From the NCBI GenBank assembly GCA_945869725.1, contig CAMBPO010000072.1:1-10857 (forward strand): DNA of 10,857 nt. Direction: 5' to 3'. This stretch comes from Klebsiella pneumoniae (GTDB taxonomy: Bacteria; Pseudomonadota; Gammaproteobacteria; Pseudomonadales; Pseudohongiellaceae). The notes under the pieces were generated by a model. The model ran no database searches. It was not told the origin of the DNA and saw nothing but the letters and a program-made list of their open reading frames with translations. Shown here piece after piece: positions 1 to 4,670 of this stretch. The stretch's first letter is position 1. Each line of letters starts with the position of its first letter. Position numbers and translations under genes: made by a program.

Positions 1-89
1 ATGTCGCACACATTCGACACGTTCGCAGGCCGCCCCACGGCACAGGTGCTCAGAATCAGTGATAAGCCCAGCAGTAATAATATTCTCAT
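1..89 (-). CDS. Lipoprotein, probable SLT-type lytic transglycosylase (N-terminus only)
   Basis: Only the first 29 codons are present; the gene continues beyond base 1. Reading the minus strand from ATG at 87-89 gives MRILLLLGLSLILSTC and then a short polar stretch ending Asn-Val-Cys-Asp. This is a hydrophobic signal peptide closing in a lipobox-like Leu-Ser-Thr-Cys, so Cys16 would be the lipidated residue; Thr before the Cys is allowed but not the commonest choice. From memory of the family, small SLT-domain transglycosylase lipoproteins of pseudomonads and relatives have the same layout, with a Cys-x-Ile-Phe segment shortly after the lipobox, and the last visible residues fit that. Such enzymes cleave peptidoglycan glycan strands from the periplasmic face of a membrane. 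No good Shine-Dalgarno is visible, and a palindromic repeat lies 21 bp upstream of the start. The lipoprotein call is fairly firm; the enzyme family is a guess from few residues. Confidence 0.6.
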   Translation of the reverse strand, partial: MRILLLLGLSLILSTCAVGRPANVSNVCD

Positions 90-109
90 GGGCCAGAGTG
101 TATCGGATT

Positions 110-146
110 GGGGACGGAGAGATCAAAAAATGATCTCTCCGTCCCC
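110..146 (+). repeat. REP-like 37-bp palindrome, copy 1 (A-loop orientation)
   Basis: The left arm GGGGACGGAGAGATCA (110-125) and its exact reverse complement (131-146) flank a five-A loop. TT before and AA after extend the pairing to 18 bp. The element lies 21 bp upstream of the lipoprotein start, so it is either in that gene's leader or in its promoter. The right flank AACACC recurs after the truncated copy at 4628-4653. Confidence 0.95.
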
Positions 147-329
147 AACACCAAACACCATAGTAGTGAGCGATGTGACTGAAACTGTGCGCAAATGGTA
201 AATTTTTGGAAAATTGTGGCGGAAAATTGATAGCGCCATATCCTTGGCGACTTCGGAAACAGTAAGCGCATCAGGCCTATGCAGCAGTAGTTCAGCGGCT
301 GTATGGCCACCAAATGCTTAACAAGGGTC

Positions 330-364
330 GTGCCCATTTGGAGCATGTGCACTAATGTGGGCAC
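330..364. repeat. Imperfect hairpin downstream of ugd
   Basis: GTGCCC at 330-335 pairs with GGGCAC at 359-364. An alternative smaller stem pairs GTGCCCAT (330-337) with ATGTGCAC (345-352) with one mismatch. It lies about 40 bp beyond the ugd stop. In the ugd direction it is not followed by a T-run, so it is not a standard intrinsic terminator, though it could act as a 3' end structure. Confidence 0.3.
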
Positions 365-404
365 CGTTTTAGATCAGTGTGTGATTGGTTTTGTGAAGAC
401 GCGC

Positions 405-1571
405 TCAGTCGCTGCCAAACAGATCGCGGGTGAAGACTTTGTGGTCAACATCGGCGAGGACATCCGTGCGGCGGTTGGCGATGATGATGTCGCATTGTTG
501 TTTGAATGCCTCCAGATCGTGGATCACCGGGGAGCGGAAAAATTCTGCTTCTTTAAGTGCCGGTTCGTACACCACAACTTTAATGCCTTTGGCCTTGATG
601 CGTTTCATGATGCCTTGGATGCTGGATGCCCGGAAATTATCGGAGCCGGCTTTCATGATCAACCGGTACACGCCAACCACTTGCGGATTGCGCGCAACAA
701 TACTGTCGGCAATAAAATCTTTGCGCGTCCGGTTGGCGTCGACAATTGCATTGATAAGGTTCTGTGGCACTTCTGAGTAGTTAGCCAGCAATTGTTTGGT
801 GTCTTTGGGCAGGCAGTAGCCCCCGTAACCAAACGAGGGATTGTTGTAATGGTTGCCGATGCGAGGGTCGAGGCAAACGCCATCAATAATCTGCCGCGTA
901 TCCAGGCCGTGTGATGCTGCGTAGGTATCGAGCTCATTAAAATAGGCAACACGCATGGCGAGGTAGGTGTTGGAAAACAGTTTAACGGCCTCTGCCTCGG
1001 TTGCCTCTGTCAGTAACACCGGGATGTCTTGCTTGATGGCGCCTTGCTGCAGCAATTTGGCAAACGTTTCCGCCCGCGCAGAGCGCTCACCAACAATGAT
1101 GCGCGACGGGTACAGGTTGTCGTACAAAGCTTTTCCTTCGCGCAGAAATTCCGGTGAAAAAAGCAGGTTAGAGGTGTTGAACTGTGCCTGAGCGCGGCGG
1201 GTATAACCCACCGGCACCGTCGATTTGATGACCATCACCGCTGAGGGATTGATAGCTGTGACATCGTTGATGATGGCTTCCACGGAGCGGGTATTAAAGT
1301 AGTTGGTCTGCGGGTCATAATCGGTTGGTGTGGCGATGATCACAAAATCAGCATTCGTGTAGGCATCGTGTTTGTCCAGCGTTGCCCTCAGATTTAGTGG
1401 CTGGTGTTGCAGATAGTGCTCGAGCTCAGCATCAGCGATCGGGCTTTGCCGCCGGTTGATCATGTTGACCTTGTCCTCAAGAATGTCGAGCGCCACCACC
1501 TCATTGTGCTGTGCCAGCAATACCGCATTAGACAAACCTACATAACCCGTGCCCGCTATCGCTATCTTCAT
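405..1571 (-). CDS. ugd: UDP-glucose 6-dehydrogenase
   Basis: This enzyme oxidises UDP-glucose twice with NAD+ to give UDP-glucuronate in the cytoplasm, a precursor for capsule, exopolysaccharide and LPS sugars. The protein is 388 residues, the length of E. coli Ugd. An N-terminal Rossmann fold opens with Gly7-Thr-Gly-Tyr-Val-Gly12. Conserved segments follow: KSTVPVGYT near 116-124, FSPEFLREG near 138-146, and [21 protein letters not shown] near 195-215. The active-site loop [13 protein letters not shown] carries the catalytic Cys253, and a second nucleotide-binding domain completes the chain. The start at 1571 gives the typical first residues [12 protein letters not shown], with a weak GGGA a few bases upstream. 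It is divergent from cysC across 162 bp that hold two repeat copies. Placement near cysC and an epimerase suggests acidic glycan precursor synthesis. Nothing appears missing or broken. Confidence 0.97.
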   Translation of the reverse strand: MKIAIAGTGYVGLSNAVLLAQHNEVVALDILEDKVNMINRRQSPIADAELEHYLQHQPLNLRATLDKHDAYTNADFVIIATPTDYDPQTNYFNTRSVEAIINDVTAINPSAVMVIKSTVPVGYTRRAQAQFNTSNLLFSPEFLREGKALYDNLYPSRIIVGERSARAETFAKLLQQGAIKQDIPVLLTEATEAEAVKLFSNTYLAMRVAYFNELDTYAASHGLDTRQIIDGVCLDPRIGNHYNNPSFGYGGYCLPKDTKQLLANYSEVPQNLINAIVDANRTRKDFIADSIVARNPQVVGVYRLIMKAGSDNFRASSIQGIMKRIKAKGIKVVVYEPALKEAEFFRSPVIHDLEAFKQQCDIIIANRRTDVLADVDHKVFTRDLFGSD

Positions 1572-1630
1572 AATATTCCCATTGATTGACCTGCTGCCCC
1601 CGATTGTAGCGCCTTTTTCTGCTTTTTTCT

Positions 1631-1656
1631 GGGGACGGAGAGATCAAAAAATGATC
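1631..1656 (+). repeat. Truncated REP-like copy (left 26 bp)
   Basis: This matches the first 26 bases of the 37-bp palindrome exactly and stops after the second GATC, so the final 11 bases of the right arm are missing. The full copy begins 26 bp further right in the same orientation. It lies in the ugd-cysC divergent intergenic region, 60 bp upstream of the ugd start. Confidence 0.9.
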
Positions 1657-1684
1657 AGATTGGTCCAGATTGGGCCCAGATTGG
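1656..1684 (+). repeat. Triplicated CAGATTGG leading into the full repeat
   Basis: CAGATTGG occurs at 1656-1663, 1666-1673 and 1677-1684, with periods of 10 and 11 bp. The third copy runs straight into the GGGGACGG edge of the palindrome at 1683. The unit therefore looks like flank plus repeat edge, duplicated in tandem. Confidence 0.75.
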
Positions 1685-1727
1685 GGACGGAGAGATCAAA
1701 AAATGATCTCTCCGTCCCCAATCTGGG
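1675..1727. repeat. REP-like palindrome, copy 2 (1683-1719), with extended stem
   Basis: The 37-bp core is at 1683-1719 in A-loop orientation. Its flanks are also complementary: CCCAGATT (1675-1682) and AATCTGGG (1720-1727). The perfect arms are therefore 24 bp each (1675-1698 and 1704-1727) around five A residues, the longest stem of the family here. It ends 6 bp before the first possible cysC start, and its right flank provides the GGGG that may serve as the cysC ribosome binding site. Confidence 0.95.
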
Positions 1728-1733
1728 GATAGA

Positions 1734-2321
1734 ATGCAGCTCATGATGACAAGAGACTCTCAAAAATTTGTGGTTTGGCTGACCGGCTTGTCGGGTGCAG
1801 GCAAAACATCCATCGCTGTTGAGCTGGAACTAGCGTTGCGCGCTCGTGGACATGCGCTGGTGCGACTGGATGGCGATGTCCTGCGCAAGGGATTGTGCCG
1901 TGATCTTGGGTTTACGCCAGAGGATCGTGCCGAAAATATACGTCGCGCCGCCGAGGTGTGTGGTTTGCTGCTGGACGCAGGACAGATCGTATTGGCGGCA
2001 TTTATCTCACCGTTTGCGGCAGAAAGGGCACAGGCGCGCGCCTTGATTGAGCGGCATGGCCGCTTTTTTGAAGTCTTTGTGGATACGCCAATGGCAGTCG
2101 CTGAACAGCGTGACGTCAAAGGGCTCTACAGACGTGCCCGGCAAGGCGAGATACCGCATTTCACAGGCATCGGTTCTCCCTATGAGCCGCCAGCCTCACC
2201 TGATTTGCACATACGCACCGTTGGCGAAACTCCAGCGCAAAGCGCCGCGCGCGTGCTGGCCTTTTTGCTGGGTCAGGTTGGGGACGGCGGTCAGGCTGGG
2301 GACGGAGAGATCAAAAAATGA
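1734..2321 (+). CDS. cysC: Adenylyl-sulfate kinase (APS kinase)
   Basis: CysC phosphorylates adenosine 5'-phosphosulfate with ATP to give PAPS, used for sulfate reduction or as the donor for sulfotransferases. The protein is 195 residues. The Walker A motif is Gly18-Leu-Ser-Gly-Ala-Gly-Lys24-Thr. LDGD (45-48), GLCRDLGF (53-60) and ENIRR follow, then FISP with the phospho-acceptor Ser92, and KGLYRRARQGEIPHFTGIGS with YEPP near 129-153. The normal fold ends around LLGQ (178-181). The last 14 residues and the TGA stop are encoded by the adjacent palindromic repeat and its duplicated edge, with a GQ(V/A)GDG unit twice. ATG codons at 1734, 1743 and 1746 are all possible; 1734 has the nearest purine run (GGGGA at 1725-1729, spacer 4). 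No cysD, cysN or cysH is visible, so this standalone copy beside uronic-acid genes may feed sulfation rather than assimilation (inference). Confidence 0.95.
   Translation: MQLMMTRDSQKFVVWLTGLSGAGKTSIAVELELALRARGHALVRLDGDVLRKGLCRDLGFTPEDRAENIRRAAEVCGLLLDAGQIVLAAFISPFAAERAQARALIERHGRFFEVFVDTPMAVAEQRDVKGLYRRARQGEIPHFTGIGSPYEPPASPDLHIRTVGETPAQSAARVLAFLLGQVGDGGQAGDGEIKK
2271..2306 (+). repeat. cysC: 18-bp tandem duplication at the end of cysC
   Basis: Two adjacent 18-bp units (2271-2288 and 2289-2306) differ at two positions. Each starts with the end of the natural cysC sequence (GGTCAGG) and finishes with the repeat edge GGGGACGG. The unit is in frame and encodes GQVGDG then GQAGDG. The second unit leads directly into the full palindrome. 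Confidence 0.9.
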
Positions 2322-2334
2322 TCTCTCCGTCCCC
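2298..2334 (+). repeat. REP-like 37-bp palindrome, copy 3 (overlaps cysC stop)
   Basis: The 16-bp perfect arms are at 2298-2313 and 2319-2334 around five A residues. Pairing extends four more bases each side (GGCT and AGCC). The cysC stop TGA (2319-2321) is the first three bases of the right arm. The epimerase ribosome binding site starts 5 bp after the core. The element therefore fills almost all of the cysC-epimerase junction. Confidence 0.95.
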
Positions 2335-2339
2335 AGCCC

Positions 2340-2343
2340 GAGG
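2340..2343 (+). promoter_or_regulatory. Ribosome binding site GAGG for the epimerase
   Basis: GAGG lies six A residues before the ATG at 2350, and this fixes the start. A longer in-frame opening from 2047 would overlap most of the end of cysC and is rejected. The site sits at the foot of the palindrome hairpin. Confidence 0.75.
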
Positions 2344-2349
2344 AAAAAA

Positions 2350-3408
2350 ATGAAGATATTGGTAACAGGTACCGCAGGGTTCATTGGCTTTCATCTGGCG
2401 CAGGCGTTGCTGGCGCGTGGGGATGAGGTGGTGGGGCTGGACAGCATCAATGATTATTATGATCAGCGCGTGAAGTTCGGCCGACTGCAGGCGGCGGGGA
2501 TCGCGCAGGCTGAGATTAACGAAGGGCAACTGCTACGCTCGACAACACAGCCCGGTTATCGTTTTGTCAAACTGCAGCTGGAGGACAGGGCTGCGCTGGA
2601 ACAGTTGTTTGCAACAGAGAAATTCGACGCAGTGTGCAATCTTGCCGCGCAGGCGGGTGTGCGTTACTCGCTACAGAATCCGCAGGCCTATATTGATGCC
2701 AATATTGTCGGATTCCTGAATATTCTGGAATGTTGCCGCCATCACGGGGTCAAGAATCTTTCTTATGCGTCCAGCTCTTCCGTGTACGGTCTGAACGAAA
2801 CCTTACCCTTCTCAACCACGCAAAACGTTGACCATCCCATCAGCTTGTACGCCGCCAGCAAAAAATCGAATGAGCTGATGGCACATACGTATTCACACCT
2901 GTTTGGAATCCGCACCACCGGGTTGCGGTTTTTTACGGTTTACGGGCCGTGGGGTCGACCGGATATGGCGCTGTTTTTGTTTACCAAAGCTGCCTTGGCA
3001 GGCGAACCGATCAAAGTGTTTAACAATGGCGACATGAAGCGCGATTTCACCTATATCGATGACATCGTCGAAGGTGTAGTGCGTGTGATTGATAATCCGG
3101 CGTCACCTGACCCACATTGGACAGGCATGGATCCCAATCCCGGCAGTTCATCAGCACCTTACAAAATTTACAACATCGGCAATAACAGCCCGGTGCGTCT
3201 GATGGATTTTATCGAGGCGATCGAAAAAACACTCGGCAAACCCATCACCAAACAGATGATGCCGATTCAGCCCGGCGATGTGCCGGCAACGTTTGCGGAT
3301 GTCACTGATCTGGTTGAAGATATCGACTACAAACCCAACACGCCCGTGCAGCAGGGTGTTGATAATTTTGTGGCGTGGTATCGGGATTTTTTCAAACCAT
3401 CCGCCTGA
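2350..3408 (+). CDS. NAD-dependent UDP-glucuronate 4-epimerase-like protein
   Basis: This is an extended short-chain dehydrogenase of 352 residues that most likely interconverts UDP-glucuronate and UDP-galacturonate in the cytoplasm, using tightly bound NAD+. The Rossmann motif Gly7-Thr-Ala-Gly-Phe-Ile-Gly13 opens the protein. The segments LDSINDYYD (30-38), NLAAQAGVRYS (97-107) and ASSSSVYG (140-147) follow, and the catalytic Tyr167-x-x-x-Lys171 lies in YAASK. RFFTVYGPWGRPDMA and RDFTYIDDIVEG complete the set and are typical of the UDP-glucuronate epimerase branch rather than GalE. The length fits the family. It is 28 bp behind cysC, so co-transcription is likely, and translational coupling across the palindrome is possible. 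It ends in a 17-bp tail-to-tail overlap with the b561 gene. Ugd, its likely substrate supplier, is encoded divergently nearby. A related activity on another UDP-sugar acid cannot be excluded. Confidence 0.9.
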   Translation: MKILVTGTAGFIGFHLAQALLARGDEVVGLDSINDYYDQRVKFGRLQAAGIAQAEINEGQLLRSTTQPGYRFVKLQLEDRAALEQLFATEKFDAVCNLAAQAGVRYSLQNPQAYIDANIVGFLNILECCRHHGVKNLSYASSSSVYGLNETLPFSTTQNVDHPISLYAASKKSNELMAHTYSHLFGIRTTGLRFFTVYGPWGRPDMALFLFTKAALAGEPIKVFNNGDMKRDFTYIDDIVEGVVRVIDNPASPDPHWTGMDPNPGSSSAPYKIYNIGNNSPVRLMDFIEAIEKTLGKPITKQMMPIQPGDVPATFADVTDLVEDIDYKPNTPVQQGVDNFVAWYRDFFKPSA

Positions 3409-3940
3409 AAATCCCGTCCTTTTTGAACATGTGCCGGAATGCAGCCCCGATGTGACCGATCAGCAGCACCGTTAGCACAATGGCCAGGGTGCCATGTAAA
3501 CCAAATAGTTGCGCGGCCAGATCAGTGCTCTGAGGTATCAATGGCATAGCCGGCAGGTCGTAACCGCCGAGCGTAACCAACGCCGGAAAGGCGGTAACGC
3601 CCGCCCATCCCAACAGCGGAATCACCACCAGCAATGCATACATAAGGTGATGCGAAGCCTTGGCCGCAATCTGCAAAGCGCGTGGCAACGAATCCGGATG
3701 TGCAGGCGCTGTCATGCGCACTTTGATGACAATGCGCACAATCACCAGTAGCATCACCGCAAAGCCGATGGCCTTGTGCCAGGCGTACAGTGTGTCGGTT
3801 AGCTCCCCCCAGAGGTTGGCTTCTGCGCGTTCAGCCATCACGATGCCGATCGGAATCAGCACCAACATCATCAGCGCCATGGTCCAATGCATCAAGCGCC
3901 ATGCCAGGGGATACTTCGCTGCCTTTTGAATGATTGTCAT
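3392..3940 (-). CDS. Cytochrome b561 family protein (CybB-like)
   Basis: This is a four-helix inner-membrane di-heme b cytochrome of 182 residues. E. coli CybB is described as passing electrons from superoxide to ubiquinone; other members serve as membrane electron-transfer subunits. Candidate heme ligands are His18 (in LMHW), His55 (in WHKAIG), His149 (in GLHG) and His163. The 14-residue gap between the last two, and the layout overall, match CybB. Hydrophobic helices lie near 12-36, 53-75, 97-120 and 145-168. ATG at 3940 is chosen because AGGA (3948-3951) lies 7 bp upstream; an in-frame TTG at 3955 would place the start before this site. The upstream membrane-protein gene runs 110 bp into this gene in another frame. 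The 3' end overlaps the convergent epimerase by 17 bp. The electron partners are unknown. Confidence 0.9.
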   Translation of the reverse strand: MTIIQKAAKYPLAWRLMHWTMALMMLVLIPIGIVMAERAEANLWGELTDTLYAWHKAIGFAVMLLVIVRIVIKVRMTAPAHPDSLPRALQIAAKASHHLMYALLVVIPLLGWAGVTAFPALVTLGGYDLPAMPLIPQSTDLAAQLFGLHGTLAIVLTVLLIGHIGAAFRHMFKKDGIFRRMV

Positions 3941-4505
3941 GATGAGTTCCTGCAAGTTTTTTACGAAAAATGAAACGCTTTTTAGGTATCAGGTCAGACA
4001 CTTTATGCAGTGTCTGTTGCTCGCGTGCCAGATGAATGCCCAGCAAATAGCCCGCATAAGCCATCAGCACCCAGGGTAAAATGGGCTGATTGCCTTCGGT
4101 CCAGTATGCAAACCAGACCGCGGCGGTCACAATATTATTGACCTGCGCTGCAATAAAATTCAGCAACATGGCGACAAAGCCGTCAGCCATCAGTTCCTGC
4201 AGGTCAAAGTTGAATAGAAAACTGATCAGCTCGCCAACTTCAATGCTGAGCAAGGTCCACAGCGCCGCCAGTCCATAAAACCCGCCGCCAAACATCAACC
4301 ATTGCCGGTAAAGATAGTTTCCGCTCTTTGCTTTGTTGGTTTTATGGCTCTTTTTGATCTGACCTATTTGCTCACGAATAGCCTTATGGCCGGCATTTCT
4401 GGACAGCTGCCCAGCACCATAGAGCCAATTGAACATAAGCCAGCTCATGCCAGCAACAGGCATTCCTAGCTTAAACGCCGCAACAAACCAGACAAAGATG
4501 GACAT
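3831..4505 (-). CDS. Unrecognised multi-pass membrane protein
   Basis: I do not recognise the family. The 224-residue protein has about four hydrophobic segments, near residues 3-27, 60-85, 98-125 and 135-155. Between the first two is a basic stretch rich in Lys and Arg (KAIREQIGQIKKSHKTNKAK). After LARE near residue 160 the chain becomes charged (LIPKKRFIFRKK) and then His- and Asp-rich. ATG at 4505 follows GGAAAGG (4511-4517) by five bases; a TTG at 4544 would be an alternative without such a site. The last 36 or so codons overlap the b561 gene in a different frame, which is long for a natural overlap. A run of six A residues just upstream of the overlap could mark a frameshift. The gene is probably co-transcribed with b561; a helper or partner role for that cytochrome is only a suggestion. 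Confidence 0.65.
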   Translation of the reverse strand: MSIFVWFVAAFKLGMPVAGMSWLMFNWLYGAGQLSRNAGHKAIREQIGQIKKSHKTNKAKSGNYLYRQWLMFGGGFYGLAALWTLLSIEVGELISFLFNFDLQELMADGFVAMLLNFIAAQVNNIVTAAVWFAYWTEGNQPILPWVLMAYAGYLLGIHLAREQQTLHKVSDLIPKKRFIFRKKLAGTHHDNHSKGSEVSPGMALDALDHGADDVGADSDRHRDG

Positions 4506-4549
4506 GGGAGCCTTTCCGCAAAGAGATAACACCGACTTTAACAAACTTG

Positions 4550-4581
4550 TGTATTAAATGGGGACTGTATTAAATGGGGAC
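4550..4581. repeat. Perfect 16-bp tandem duplication at a repeat edge
   Basis: TGTATTAAATGGGGAC occurs at 4550-4565 and again immediately at 4566-4581. The first ten bases are local sequence; the last six are the edge of the palindrome at 4576. On the minus strand each unit contains TTTAAT, one mismatch from a consensus -10 box, about 50-65 bp upstream of the membrane-protein start. The duplication therefore doubles a possible promoter element. Confidence 0.9.
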
Positions 4582-4612
4582 GGAGAGATCATTTTTTGAT
4601 CTCTCCGTCCCC
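4576..4612 (-). repeat. REP-like 37-bp palindrome, copy 4 (T-loop orientation)
   Basis: It has the same 16-bp perfect arms as the other copies (4576-4591 and 4597-4612), but the loop is five T residues on the plus strand, so this copy is inverted. It lies between the hydrolase stop (4665) and the membrane-protein start (4505), both minus strand, and so would form a hairpin in any read-through transcript. Confidence 0.95.
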
Positions 4613-4670
4613 AATCAACCCCAAGTTGATCAAATAATGATCTCTCCGTCCCCAACACCCCCAATCAACC
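4609..4670. repeat. 12-bp direct repeat spanning palindrome edge and flank
   Basis: CCCCAATCAACC occurs at 4609-4620 and 4659-4670, 50 bp apart. The first copy joins the right edge of the full palindrome to its flank. The second copy contains the hydrolase stop codon (TGA, minus, 4665-4667). The truncated palindrome copy lies between them. Confidence 0.85.
4628..4653 (+). repeat. Truncated REP-like copy (right 26 bp)
   Basis: This starts at GATC and matches the last 26 bases of the palindrome in A-loop orientation with one change in the loop (AAATAA). The first 11 bases of the left arm are absent. It lies 15 bp from the full copy at 4576-4612 and is in the opposite orientation to it. Confidence 0.85.

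Larger units (their letters stand above)
90..404. other. Non-coding stretch between ugd and the lipoprotein gene
   Basis: These 315 bases contain no convincing gene. They hold the palindromic repeat at 110-146 and an imperfect hairpin at 330-364. A 92-codon minus-strand reading frame crosses the area, but it reads through the repeat, has no recognisable protein features and is probably chance. I see no tRNA, no strong promoter and no stem followed by a T-run behind ugd. Confidence 0.6.

Noticed and set aside
97..124. Possible promoter (TTGATC, 18 bp, TACACT) for the lipoprotein using the palindrome loop
   Set aside because: Only four of six matches in each box, and it would make an almost leaderless message.
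1..201. 66-codon plus-strand reading frame across the first repeat
   Set aside because: It overlaps the lipoprotein signal peptide in antisense, reads through the palindrome and has no recognisable features.
86..364. 92-codon minus-strand reading frame in the ugd-lipoprotein gap
   Set aside because: Its C-terminus is a translation of the palindrome, the composition is unlike a folded protein, and no ribosome binding site is apparent. Kept only as non-coding.
303..776. 157-codon frame antisense to ugd
   Set aside because: Shadow of a well-supported gene on the other strand; no family resemblance.
2047..2349. N-terminal extension of the epimerase
   Set aside because: It lies over conserved cysC sequence in another frame; MKILVTG at 2350 with GAGG upstream is the family start.
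4576..4612. Palindromes as ordinary intrinsic terminators
   Set aside because: The stems are strong but are not followed by a T-run; the T or A run is in the loop. They may still affect transcripts.
110..4653. Repeats as a CRISPR array
   Set aside because: Copies are widely and irregularly spaced, in both orientations, between unrelated genes, with no cas genes.
4550..4670. Insertion sequence remnant between the hydrolase and the membrane protein
   Set aside because: Direct and inverted repeats are present, but there is no transposase fragment and the structure is explained by the palindrome family.
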